DNA of 64,000 nt from Lachnospira rogosae (lineage in GTDB: Bacteria; Bacillota; Clostridia; Lachnospirales; Lachnospiraceae), in contig NZ_JBBMER010000004.1 in NCBI RefSeq assembly GCF_040096455.1, positions 62,001-126,000 on the forward strand. Reading direction: 5' to 3'. Both the position numbers and the translations under genes were made by a program. Below the pieces are notes generated by a model, which saw nothing but the letters and a program-made list of their open reading frames with translations, ran no database searches and was not told the DNA's origin. Positions 41,335 to 50,264 of the stretch are shown here, piece by piece. Each line of letters begins with the position of its first letter. The first letter of the stretch is position 1.

Positions 41335-41423
41335 CTCATTAAAGCCTAATCACAAATATAAAGATGGATACTGACATAATAAATATATTGTCAGGTTTTG
41401 CTTTAAATAGATACATTAGTTGT

Positions 41424-41518
41424 AAGATGCTAAGTGCTTTGAATAATTTCTACTGAAATATACAGATTGTAGATTAAATAGGTTAGGTTATTAAATAACA
41501 CGAAAGTGTTATTTTTTT
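41424..41518 (+). ncRNA. CreR-like regulatory guide RNA of the type V-A locus
   Basis: Contains a diverged copy of the CRISPR repeat (41429-41474): TAAGT near its 5' end, AATAATTTCTACTG, and the 3' GTAGAT, but with a 10-nt larger loop between TCTAC and GTAGA. It is followed by an 18-nt guide-like segment starting TAAATAGGTTAGG (41475-41492) and a perfect terminator (9-bp stem AAATAACAC/GTGTTATTT, GAAA loop, T-run, 41493-41518). The guide's first 9 nt match a PAM-flanked site in the cas12a promoter. A family of such cas-repressing RNAs (CreR) is known for types I-B, I-E and V-A. Confidence 0.75.
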
Positions 41519-41542
41519 GCAAGTTATTAAAATGATATTAAC

Positions 41543-41577
41543 ACCTATTTACAAAAAAGTATAAACGATGTTATATT
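41543..41577. promoter_or_regulatory. cas12a promoter overlapping the CreR target
   Basis: On the plus strand, TTTACA (41548-41553), 18 bp, TATATT (41572-41577). On the minus strand, TTTG (41555-41552) followed by TAAATAGGT (41551-41543) reads as PAM plus a 9-nt seed identical to the guide start of the upstream RNA; position 10 onward does not match. Cas12a bound here would cover the -35 box without a full-length match for cleavage. Confidence 0.65.
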
Positions 41578-41653
41578 ATCATTAAATATAAAAATACTGA
41601 CAAGAATGATATATTAATTGATATAAATAGATGGAGATGATGGAGGTATGATA

Positions 41654-44600
41654 ATGAATAATGTAACAGGTGATTTCAGTGAATTTGTAGCAATATCGAA
41701 GGTTCAAAAGACATTAAGAAATGAGCTGAGACCAACACCATTAACGATGAAACATATTAAGCAGAAGGGAATTATCACGGAAGATGAATACAAAACACAG
41801 CAAAGTCTGGAGTTGAAGCGGATAGCTGATGGATATTATAGAGATTATATTACACATAAGTTGAATGATACCAATAATCTGGATTTTAGGAATCTGTTTG
41901 AAGCAATAGAAGAAAAATATAAGAAAAATGATAAAGACAACAGAGATAAGCTGGATTTGGTGGAAAAATCAAAGCGAGGAGAGATAGCTAAACTGTTATC
42001 AGCAGATGATAATTTTAAATCAATGTTTGAAGCTAAATTGATAACACAGCTTCTTCCTGTTTATGTAGAACAGAATTATATCGGTGAAGATAAGGAGAAA
42101 GCACTTGAAACAATTGCGCTTTTTAAAGGCTTTACTACATATTTTACTGATTATTTTAATATAAGAAAAAATATGTTTAAAGAAAATGGAGGAGCATCAT
42201 CTATATGCTATAGGATTGTTAATGTTAATGCTTCGATATTTTACGATAATTTGAAGACATTTATGTGTATAAAGGAAAAAGCCGAAACCGAAATTGCGCT
42301 AATTGAAGAAGAATTAACAGAGTTGCTTGATAGCTGGAGATTAGAGCATATTTTTTCTGAGGATTATTATAATGAGCTACTTGCGCAGAAGGGCATAGAT
42401 TATTACAATCAGATATGTGGGGATGTCAACAAACATATGAATTTGTACTGCCAGCAGAATAAGCTTAAAGCTAATGTATTTAAGATGACGAAGCTTCAAA
42501 AACAGATAATGGGTATATCAGAAAAGGCATTTGAAATTCCTCCAATGTATCAGAATGATGAAGAAGTATATGCTGCATTTAATGGATTTATTAGCAGGCT
42601 TGAAGAAGTTAAGCTGATAGACAGGCTTGGAAATGTTTTGCAGAATAGTAATATATATGATACAGCAAAGATTTATATTAATGCAAGATGTTATACGAAT
42701 GTGTCAAGTTATGTGTATGGCGGTTGGGGTGTGATAGAATCAGCTATAGAAAGATATTGGTATAATACAATAGCGGGAAAAGGTCAAAGCAAGGCTAAGA
42801 AAATTGAAAAGGCTAAGAAAGACAATAAATTTATGAGTGTTAAAGAACTGGACAGTATTGTATCAGATTATGAGCCAGATTATTTTAATGCTTCTAATAT
42901 GGATGATGATAATTCGGGCAGGGCGTTTAGCGGACATGGAGTGCTTGGATATTTTAATAAAATGTCAAAATTATTAGCCAATATGAGTCTGCATACAATA
43001 ACTTATGATTCAGGTGATAGTCTTATAGAGAATAAGGAAACTGCACTTAATATAAAGAAAGATCTTGATGATATAATGTCGATATATCATTGGCTGCAGA
43101 CATTTATCATAGATGAGGTTGTGGAAAAAGATAACGCATTTTATGCTGAGCTTGAAGATATATATTATGAATTGGAAAATGTAGTGACACTTTATGACAG
43201 AATTCGTAATTATGTCACCAGGAAGCCTTACAGTACACAGAAGTTTAAGCTTAATTTTGCTTCACCAACACTTGCCAGTGGCTGGTCAAGGAGTAAGGAA
43301 TTTGATAATAATGCAATAATATTGCTTAGGAACAACAAATATTATATAGCGATATTTAATGTGAATAATAAGCCTGATAAACAGATAATAAAAGGTAGTG
43401 AAGAGCAGCGATTATCGACAGATTATAAAAAAATGGTATATAATCTCCTGCCGGGTCCTAATAAAATGCTTCCATGGGTATTTATTAAATCGAATACAGG
43501 AAAAAGAGATTATAACCCATCATCATATATATTAGAAGGATATGAGAAGAACAGGCATATCAAATCAAGTGGTAATTTTGATATTAATTACTGCCACGAT
43601 TTAATAGATTATTATAAAGCGTGTATAAATAAACATCCTGAATGGAAGAATTATGGATTCAAATTCAAGGAAACTACTCAATATAATGATATAGGCCAGT
43701 TCTATAAAGATGTTGAGAAGCAAGGATACTCAATTTCGTGGGCATATATAAGTGAAGCAGATATTAACAGGCTTGATGAGGAAGGAAAAATATATCTATT
43801 TGAGATATATAATAAAGATTTATCATCGCATAGTACAGGAAAAGACAATCTTCATACAATGTATCTAAAGAACATATTTAGTGAGGATAACCTTAAGAAT
43901 ATCTGCATTGAATTAAATGGTAATGCTGAGCTTTTCTATCGTAAATCGAGTATGAAAAGAAATATAACTCATAAGAAAGATACAGTTCTTGTTAATAAGA
44001 CATATATTAATGAAGCTGGAGTAAGGGTATCTTTAACTGATGAGGATTATATAAAAGTTTATAATTATTATAATAATGATTATGTTATTGATGTAGAAAA
44101 AGATAAAAAACTTGTTGAAATACTTGAAAGAATCGGACATCGTAAGAACCCAATAGATATTATTAAAGATAAGAGATATACAGAAGATAAATATTTCCTT
44201 CATTTTCCAATAACAATTAATTATGGAGTAGATGACGAAAATATTAATGCTAAGATGATTGAATACATAGCTAAGCATAATAATATGAATGTTATTGGAA
44301 TAGATCGTGGCGAGAGAAATCTTATATACATTTCTGTCATTAATAATAAAGGAAATATTATAGAACAGAAATCATTTAATCTTGTCAATAATTATGACTA
44401 TAAGAATAAACTTAAAAATATGGAAAAGACAAGAGATAATGCAAGAAAGAACTGGCAGGAAATTGGTAAGATTAAAGATGTTAAAAATGGTTATCTGTCA
44501 GGTGTTATATCTAAGATAGCAAGAATGGTAGTAGATTATAATGCGATAATTGTAATGGAAGATTTAAATAGAGGATTTAAGAGAGGAAGATTTAAGGTTG

Positions 44601-45568
44601 AACGTCAAGTGTATCAGAAATTTGAAAATATGCTGATTAGCAAGCTTAATTATCTTGTGTTTAAAGAAAAAAAGGCTGATGAGAATGGAGGAATATTAAA
44701 GGGATACCAGCTTACATATCTTCCTAAGAGTGCATTGCAGATAGGAAAGCAGTGCGGCTGTATATTCTATGTGCCGGCAGCTTATACATCAAAGATAGAC
44801 CCAGCTACAGGATTCATTAATATATTTGACTTTAAGAAATATTCGGGAAGTGCTATTAACGCTAAAGTTAAGGATAAAAAAGAATTTCTTATGAGTATGA
44901 ATTCAATCAGATATGTTAATGAAGGTTCTGCGGAATATGAAAAAATCGGACATAGACAACTATTTGCTTTCTCTTTTGATTATAATAACTTTAAAACTTA
45001 TAATGTAAGTATTCCAGTAAATGAATGGACGACCTATACATATGGAGAAAGAATTAAGAAATTATATAAAGATGGCAGATGGTCAGGTTCAGAAGTGTTA
45101 AATCTTACCGAAGATTTAATTGAGCTTATGGAACAATACGGTATTGAATATAAAGATGGACACGATATAAGGGAAGATATATCACATATGGATGAAATGC
45201 GAAATGCTGATTTTATATGTAACTTGTTTGAAAAATTCAAGTATACAGTTCAGCTAAGGAATAGTAAGAGTGAAGCAGAAGGCGATGATTATGACAGGCT
45301 TGTATCGCCAGTCTTAAATTCGCATAATGGATTTTTTGATTCATCTGATTATAAAGAAAATGAAAAATCAGATGATATTATTGATGATAAACAAATAATG
45401 CCAAAAGATGCAGATGCTAATGGAGCATATTGTATTGCATTAAAAGGACTATATGAGATTAATAAAATTAAAGAAAATTGGAGTGATGATAAGAAGTTAA
45501 AAGAAAGCGAATTGTATATAGGTGTTACTGAATGGCTTGATTATATTCAGAATAGAAGGTTTGAGTAG
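41654..45568 (+). CDS. cas12a: Cas12a (Cpf1), type V-A CRISPR effector nuclease
   Basis: 1304 aa RNA-guided DNA nuclease that also processes its own pre-crRNA. N-terminus KVQKTLRNELRPTP is typical. Processing-site residues are present (THKKDTVLVNKTY). RuvC: Asp884 in VIGIDRGERNLIY, Glu969 in IVMEDLNRGFKRGR, and the third Asp in DADANGAYCIALKG (~1252-1254); Nuc-domain Arg in TVQLRNS. All key residues are intact. The ATG at 41654 has GGAGG 7 nt upstream. Closest recalled relatives are Lachnospiraceae/[Eubacterium] eligens Cas12a. Confidence 0.98.
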   Translation: MNNVTGDFSEFVAISKVQKTLRNELRPTPLTMKHIKQKGIITEDEYKTQQSLELKRIADGYYRDYITHKLNDTNNLDFRNLFEAIEEKYKKNDKDNRDKLDLVEKSKRGEIAKLLSADDNFKSMFEAKLITQLLPVYVEQNYIGEDKEKALETIALFKGFTTYFTDYFNIRKNMFKENGGASSICYRIVNVNASIFYDNLKTFMCIKEKAETEIALIEEELTELLDSWRLEHIFSEDYYNELLAQKGIDYYNQICGDVNKHMNLYCQQNKLKANVFKMTKLQKQIMGISEKAFEIPPMYQNDEEVYAAFNGFISRLEEVKLIDRLGNVLQNSNIYDTAKIYINARCYTNVSSYVYGGWGVIESAIERYWYNTIAGKGQSKAKKIEKAKKDNKFMSVKELDSIVSDYEPDYFNASNMDDDNSGRAFSGHGVLGYFNKMSKLLANMSLHTITYDSGDSLIENKETALNIKKDLDDIMSIYHWLQTFIIDEVVEKDNAFYAELEDIYYELENVVTLYDRIRNYVTRKPYSTQKFKLNFASPTLASGWSRSKEFDNNAIILLRNNKYYIAIFNVNNKPDKQIIKGSEEQRLSTDYKKMVYNLLPGPNKMLPWVFIKSNTGKRDYNPSSYILEGYEKNRHIKSSGNFDINYCHDLIDYYKACINKHPEWKNYGFKFKETTQYNDIGQFYKDVEKQGYSISWAYISEADINRLDEEGKIYLFEIYNKDLSSHSTGKDNLHTMYLKNIFSEDNLKNICIELNGNAELFYRKSSMKRNITHKKDTVLVNKTYINEAGVRVSLTDEDYIKVYNYYNNDYVIDVEKDKKLVEILERIGHRKNPIDIIKDKRYTEDKYFLHFPITINYGVDDENINAKMIEYIAKHNNMNVIGIDRGERNLIYISVINNKGNIIEQKSFNLVNNYDYKNKLKNMEKTRDNARKNWQEIGKIKDVKNGYLSGVISKIARMVVDYNAIIVMEDLNRGFKRGRFKVERQVYQKFENMLISKLNYLVFKEKKADENGGILKGYQLTYLPKSALQIGKQCGCIFYVPAAYTSKIDPATGFINIFDFKKYSGSAINAKVKDKKEFLMSMNSIRYVNEGSAEYEKIGHRQLFAFSFDYNNFKTYNVSIPVNEWTTYTYGERIKKLYKDGRWSGSEVLNLTEDLIELMEQYGIEYKDGHDIREDISHMDEMRNADFICNLFEKFKYTVQLRNSKSEAEGDDYDRLVSPVLNSHNGFFDSSDYKENEKSDDIIDDKQIMPKDADANGAYCIALKGLYEINKIKENWSDDKKLKESELYIGVTEWLDYIQNRRFE

Positions 45569-46135
45569 ATGGAAGATTTGATATTAATTTCTAATCTCAA
45601 TGATTTTATATTTTGTCCGGTTTCCATATATTTTCATAAATTATATGGAAATCAGGACAATTTGACATATCAATCACAGTATCAGATTAATGGTACGAAG
45701 GCACACGAGAAAGTAGATAATAAAAAATATTCTACGAGAAAAAGCGTAAAAATGGCATTAGATGTGTATTCAGATGAATATAAGATTGTTGGGAAAATAG
45801 ATTTGTATGATGAAATTAGTAAGACACTTATAGAACGGAAAAAGTTTGTTAAGAAAATATATGACGGATATATTTTTCAATTATATGCCCAATATTATGC
45901 AATGACAGAGATGGGGTATGAGATTAATCATTTAGAAGTAAGAAGTCTTGATGATAATAAAAAATATAAAATTGCACTTCCAGATGATGATGTGGCAATG
46001 AAAAATAAATTTAAACAATTAATTAACCAGATTAGGTTATTTGATATGGATAAATTTGAGCAGACTAATAAAGAAAAATGTAGTAAATGTATATATGAGC
46101 AGGCGTGTGATAAGTCATTAATTAAAGAGGAATAA
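45569..46135 (+). CDS. cas4: Cas4 exonuclease (spacer acquisition)
   Basis: 188 aa. Fe-S cluster Cys residues: one N-terminal (FIFCPVS) and three C-terminal (CSKCIYEQAC); PD-(D/E)XK nuclease core (KIVGKIDLYDEI, ...LIERKKF, YIFQLYAQYYAM). Helps select PAM-flanked prespacers of correct length. Directly follows the cas12a stop with no gap. Confidence 0.95.
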   Translation: MEDLILISNLNDFIFCPVSIYFHKLYGNQDNLTYQSQYQINGTKAHEKVDNKKYSTRKSVKMALDVYSDEYKIVGKIDLYDEISKTLIERKKFVKKIYDGYIFQLYAQYYAMTEMGYEINHLEVRSLDDNKKYKIALPDDDVAMKNKFKQLINQIRLFDMDKFEQTNKEKCSKCIYEQACDKSLIKEE

Positions 46136-46137
46136 TT

Positions 46138-47097
46138 ATGTTGAGTGCTAATGATTTCAAGAAGAAACAAGTGATTTTTTTATTGACTAATATTGGTGAT
46201 AAATTATCATTTTCAAACGATAATGTTATAGTGAAAGACCAAGATGGAAAGATAAAGTTTCAGTCGACTTGTTATAGATTGTTTATGTTATGTGTTGTTG
46301 GAAATATATCTATTACGAGTGGATTGATACAGAGAAGTAAAAAGTTTGGGTTTTCTATATGTTTAATGAGTACAACATTTAAAGTATATGATGTTATAGG
46401 CGCAAGAATGGAAGGTAATACGCTTTTGAGAAAACATCAATATCAATATGATGGTAACGATATAGGTAGACTTATTGAACAAAATAAAATAAAAAATCAG
46501 GCACAGGTATTAAAAAACATAAGAAAAAAGACTGAGTATCAAAACGAAGCAATACAACTATTAAATGAGATGGTGATTGAACTTAATAACCCAAAAGAAT
46601 ATTTAGAAATTATGGGGATTGAGGGAAATGCTGCAAGAGTTTACTTTCCGAGAATGTTTGATAATGTTCAATGGAATGGGAGAAAGCCAAGAATTAAAAG
46701 TGACTATGTGAATGTTGTATTAGACATAGGTTATACAATGCTTTTTAATATTGTTGATGCAATGTTGCAAGTTTATGGATTTGATACATATTATGGGGGG
46801 TTTCATAAGTGTTTCTATATGAGGAAATCATTAGTTTGCGATATAATGGAACCAATAAGACCTATTATTGACTATGAAGTGCGAAAAGCTATTAATCTAG
46901 GTCAATGTAAAATTGATGATTTCGAAAAATATGATGAACACTGGTGTTTAAAATATAAGAATAATCCACAATATATTCAATTTTTAATGCAGGCAATTAT
47001 GGAATATAAAGATGAAATATTTATGTATATACAAAGCTATTATAGATATTTTATGAAAATGAAAAGTGTATCAGAATTTCCGCAGTTTAATATATAA
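46138..47097 (+). CDS. cas1: Cas1 integrase
   Basis: 319 aa. Metal-binding residues expected in NEMVIELNNPKEYLEIMGIEGNAARVYF (Glu of GIEGN), FHKCFYMRKSLVCDIMEPIRP (His, then Asp/Glu). Integrates spacers with Cas2 at the leader end. 2 nt after cas4. Confidence 0.96.
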   Translation: MLSANDFKKKQVIFLLTNIGDKLSFSNDNVIVKDQDGKIKFQSTCYRLFMLCVVGNISITSGLIQRSKKFGFSICLMSTTFKVYDVIGARMEGNTLLRKHQYQYDGNDIGRLIEQNKIKNQAQVLKNIRKKTEYQNEAIQLLNEMVIELNNPKEYLEIMGIEGNAARVYFPRMFDNVQWNGRKPRIKSDYVNVVLDIGYTMLFNIVDAMLQVYGFDTYYGGFHKCFYMRKSLVCDIMEPIRPIIDYEVRKAINLGQCKIDDFEKYDEHWCLKYKNNPQYIQFLMQAIMEYKDEIFMYIQSYYRYFMKMKSVSEFPQFNI

Positions 47098-47113
47098 CTA
47101 GATTGGAGGTATT

Positions 47114-47389
47114 ATGGTAGTTGTAAGTTATGATATATCAAATGACAAATTAAGAACTAAATTTGCTAAATATCTTTCAAGATTTGGACATAGATTACAA
47201 TATTCCGTGTTTGAAATTGACAACAGTGAAAAAATCGTTAATAATATAGTAAATGACTTGAAGAACAAATATGAGAAATCTTTTTCGCAAGAGGATAGTG
47301 TTATTATATTTAAACTTTCATCAAGTTGTGAAGTACTGAGGTTTGGATATGCAAAGAATGATGAGAAGGACTTTATTATAATAAGCTGA
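47114..47389 (+). CDS. cas2: Cas2
   Basis: 91 aa, ferredoxin-like fold: VVSYDISNDKLRTKFAKYL, RLQYSVFEI, ending DFIIIS. Structural partner of Cas1. TTGGAGG precedes the ATG. Last gene before the leader. Confidence 0.95.
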   Translation: MVVVSYDISNDKLRTKFAKYLSRFGHRLQYSVFEIDNSEKIVNNIVNDLKNKYEKSFSQEDSVIIFKLSSSCEVLRFGYAKNDEKDFIIIS

Positions 47390-47527
47390 AACATTTGAGA
47401 ATGCAAACCTTGACCTTAATATTTAAAATTAGATGGGTTACTTAATATAATATGTGCGTATTGCACAAAAAATAATCAAAAAATGTTACTTAACAAAGGA
47501 ATAATTATATAATATGACGATATAAGA
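47390..47527 (+). promoter_or_regulatory. CRISPR leader
   Basis: 138-bp AT-rich leader between cas2 and repeat 1. Contains two reverse-complement copies of the repeat's first bases: GGTTACTTAA (47436-47445) and GTTACTTAAC (47485-47494, the exact complement of GTTAAGTAAC). A TATAAT at 47508-47513 lies 15 bp before the array and could be its -10 box; no good -35 was seen. Confidence 0.6.
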
Positions 47528-47939
47528 GTTAAGTAACCTAAATAATTTCTACTGTGTGTAGATTTTTCCGGCTTTTATGTTATATCCGGGTTAAGTAACC
47601 TAAATAATTTCTACTGTGTGTAGATGTAAGTATCTGTTCGATTTTCTCTGATGTTAAGTAACCTAAATAATTTCTACTGTGTGTAGATTTAAAGGATATT
47701 CTGTGTATGTGCCATGTTAAGTAACCTAAATAATTTCTACTGTGTGTAGATATGTTATTAAAGAATTTCTACTATTGTGTTAAGTAACCTAAATAATTTC
47801 TGCTGTGTGTAGATTGTGGCAGATAATCCGCACCATTTATCGTTAAGTAACCTAAATAATTTCTACTATGTGTAAATTCCGGTTCAGATTGATGACAAGA
47901 CAAGTTAAGTAACCTAAATAACTTGGCTTCCCCAATATA
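47528..47939 (+). CRISPR. Type V-A CRISPR array, 7 repeats and 6 spacers
   Basis: 36-bp repeats begin GTTAAGTAACCTAAATAA and end TTTCTACTGTGTGTAGAT, at 47528, 47590, 47653, 47716, 47779, 47842 and 47904. Spacers are 26-27 nt: 47564-47589, 47626-47652, 47689-47715, 47752-47778, 47815-47841, 47878-47903. Repeats 1-4 are identical, repeat 5 has one change (47802), repeat 6 two, and repeat 7 keeps only its first 18 bases, marking the distal (old) end. crRNA hairpin TCTAC-TGTGT-GTAGA. Confidence 0.98.
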
Positions 47940-48003
47940 TTGAATATTCTCCCTATTCTTGCTAAAATACCACTACAAGATTAATAGAAAAGGATATCCA
48001 ATT

Positions 48004-48717
48004 ATGAAAGAAAAGATATATACAGTTCCAGTTAATGATGCGTTTGCGTTGGATAGTGAATGTCCGATTTGTTCAATGTTTGAAAAGCTGGAGAATGATG
48101 CGGTTGAGTATGCAATGGGTCCGAGCTATATGGAAGATGACATAAGAGAAAAGACTGATAAAATTGGATTTTGCAGTCGCCACATTAAGAAGATATATGA
48201 GCAGAATAACAGACTTGGTTATGCGCTTGTTATGAAGACACATATGGATTATGTCATTAAGCAGATAGAAAGCTATAGTGATGATAAGGGCGCAGGAAAG
48301 ACATTACTTAAAAAGGGCAAAGAGGCACAGGTGTGCAGTTATATTGATGAGCTTGAAGGAAAATGCTTTGTGTGCGATAAAGTAGAAGATACAATTGAAA
48401 GATACATAGATACAGTGTTTTATATGTATAAACACGACAAAGATTTTGTCGATAAGCTTAAGAGCTGCAAAGGCTTTTGTACCAGCCACTATGGACTTTT
48501 GATGAAAAGGGCGAGCGGCAAGCTTTCAGGAGCACAGTATACGGAATTCACAGAACTTATCACTAAGCTTTACATAGATAATATGAAGAGAGTGAGAGAC
48601 GATGTGGCTTGGTTTATTAATAAATTTGACCACAAATATGCCAATGAGCCTTGGAAAAATGCCAAAGACTCACTCGTAAGAGCAACATTAAAAGATACAG
48701 GAGTTAATATCCAATAA
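48004..48717 (+). CDS. DUF6062 family protein
   Basis: 237 aa with repeated Cys/His motifs suggestive of metal binding: CPICSMFEKLE, GFCSRHIKKIY, CFVCDKVEDTI, GFCTSHYGLLM. Conserved in Lachnospiraceae; function unknown. The ATG at 48004 has AAAGGAT upstream. The frame is open back to 47959, but no start there has a ribosome binding site. Confidence 0.82.
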   Translation: MKEKIYTVPVNDAFALDSECPICSMFEKLENDAVEYAMGPSYMEDDIREKTDKIGFCSRHIKKIYEQNNRLGYALVMKTHMDYVIKQIESYSDDKGAGKTLLKKGKEAQVCSYIDELEGKCFVCDKVEDTIERYIDTVFYMYKHDKDFVDKLKSCKGFCTSHYGLLMKRASGKLSGAQYTEFTELITKLYIDNMKRVRDDVAWFINKFDHKYANEPWKNAKDSLVRATLKDTGVNIQ

Positions 48718-48761
48718 CATAATAATGTGTTATTTTCCGGAAGAAGATAAGTTCATTATGG

Positions 48762-48832
48762 TATAATGAGCACAAAAGTGCTCATCTTAAAAGTTCCTTA
48801 TGGAACTTTATATGTGCAGAAAAGCCGCACAA
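48762..48832 (+). other. Extended -10 box followed by three tandem hairpins
   Basis: TGGTATAAT (48759-48767), then GAGCAC-AAAA-GTGCTC (48768-48783), AAAGTTCC-TTAT-GGAACTTT (48790-48809) and TGTGC/GCACA (48813-48831). No ORF. Could be the 5' part of a small RNA or a series of weak terminators. Confidence 0.3.
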
Positions 48833-48882
48833 GATTTATGGTATGATATATACATTATATTAAGAAATTAATTGATATTAAT

Positions 48883-48930
48883 AAAAGCTGATTACCCTCA
48901 TTAATAAAAATGGAGATAATCAGCTTTTTG
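48883..48930. terminator. Terminator between convergent genes
   Basis: AAAAGCTGATTA (48883-48894) pairs with TAATCAGCTTTT (48917-48928) and is flanked by A- and T-runs, so it can serve both strands. Confidence 0.75.
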
Positions 48931-48970
48931 TTGATATATAAATGTAATAATTATTACATTTATATATCAA

Positions 48971-50068
48971 TTAATAGGTAAATGTAACAGAATATAACGT
49001 GTAATTAACACGATCAATATTCTTATAAGAATAGGATAACTGCTGTCCGGTTCTTGATATTGCCTCTTTAAGATCTGCATTATAAGTTGTAGTGAATTCA
49101 ATATGTGCAGTTTTATTTTTAACTGTTGAATATATGAGTTTATTTAGTTGGTTGACATTGCTTATTAAAGGTAGTTTTTTGTATCTGCAGTAGGAATATT
49201 TTGCACCACATTTTTCATAAGCGGAGTAACGGCTTCTGTCCCAAGTATGGTCGAGTGCCATATCGTCAGCACTGATATTAAAATATGAGTGGTCGATATA
49301 ATCAGATGATGAGCCAACAGGGTCATCCCACGTTACATCAACGTGATACCAGTGATTATCAAGGTTGACAACATTCCATATGTGCTGCTGTCCGCCAGCC
49401 TCTCCTGAAATCGTTGCATTTTCTATTCCAAGCATATCTAACAATGTCTTAAAACATTCAGTATAGCCGCTACATACGGCAATTCCGTTGATTAATGCAC
49501 TGTAGGCGTTGTAGGAAGAGTCGCCGGTATCAACATAATTGATGTTATCAACGAGATAATCGTGTATGGCAATCTCTTTTTCTATATCAGATTGATTTGG
49601 CGAAATAATCTCTTCAAGTATTTTGGTATATTTGTCATAAAGCACAAGCTGGCGTTCATTAAGATTATATGTTGACTCACTTCTGTAAGCTTTAATAATT
49701 GCAAAATTGTCCCAACATTCATAAGTTATCCGCACATTGAAACCATTTTTAATGCGCCTGTATTCACATCTTAACTGTTCTATGCCGTTAATTAATGAAA
49801 GCCATTTGTTGGCATCAATTAACTCCTCATCAGTAATGAATAATTCGCAGACATTATTATCACTATCCATACTTGCAATTATAGCCTGCACAATCTCCTC
49901 CGTTGTATCTGCGGACTGGGAAAATGCAGCCTTAGGTATTGTCATAGCTGAATTGGAAGACATATTAAACGATATTGGAATTGTACAGCCTGTCAATGCG
50001 ACAGATAAAAGCACAAGTGTGAGTATAACGCAGACACGCTTATGGATAGGCTTATATAAATTTTTCAT
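48971..50068 (-). CDS. Transglutaminase-like domain lipoprotein
   Basis: 365 aa. Lipoprotein signal (MKNLYKPIHKRVCVILTLVL, lipobox ALTGC, Cys ~28). A transglutaminase-like core with the Cys-His-Asp set: GIAVCSGYTECFKTLL, GGQQHIWNVVNLDNHWYHVDVTWDDP. Extracellular, membrane-anchored; substrate unknown, probably peptide or wall processing. No clear ribosome binding site before the ATG at 50068; monocistronic. Confidence 0.88.
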   Translation of the reverse strand: MKNLYKPIHKRVCVILTLVLLSVALTGCTIPISFNMSSNSAMTIPKAAFSQSADTTEEIVQAIIASMDSDNNVCELFITDEELIDANKWLSLINGIEQLRCEYRRIKNGFNVRITYECWDNFAIIKAYRSESTYNLNERQLVLYDKYTKILEEIISPNQSDIEKEIAIHDYLVDNINYVDTGDSSYNAYSALINGIAVCSGYTECFKTLLDMLGIENATISGEAGGQQHIWNVVNLDNHWYHVDVTWDDPVGSSSDYIDHSYFNISADDMALDHTWDRSRYSAYEKCGAKYSYCRYKKLPLISNVNQLNKLIYSTVKNKTAHIEFTTTYNADLKEAISRTGQQLSYSYKNIDRVNYTLYSVTFTY

Positions 50069-50264
50069 ATATGTTAATAAATCTTTCTATAATAATTTAG
50101 GTTTATTACTTTGTTAAATTAAATGTAATTTGGTATTATTACATCATATATTATAATTATATTACATTATAAAATAATACACAACTGCTAGATATATGGA
50201 TATTTATGGCAGTCTGATAATAAATATACCGTGCATTTTATTTTGTACAGGGAGGAGAATTAAT

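Noticed and set aside
47528..47939. Self-targeting spacers against the neighbouring prophage
   Set aside because: By eye no spacer has an exact match in the window; only the gapped similarity of spacer 6 to the portal gene was found. A proper search was not possible.
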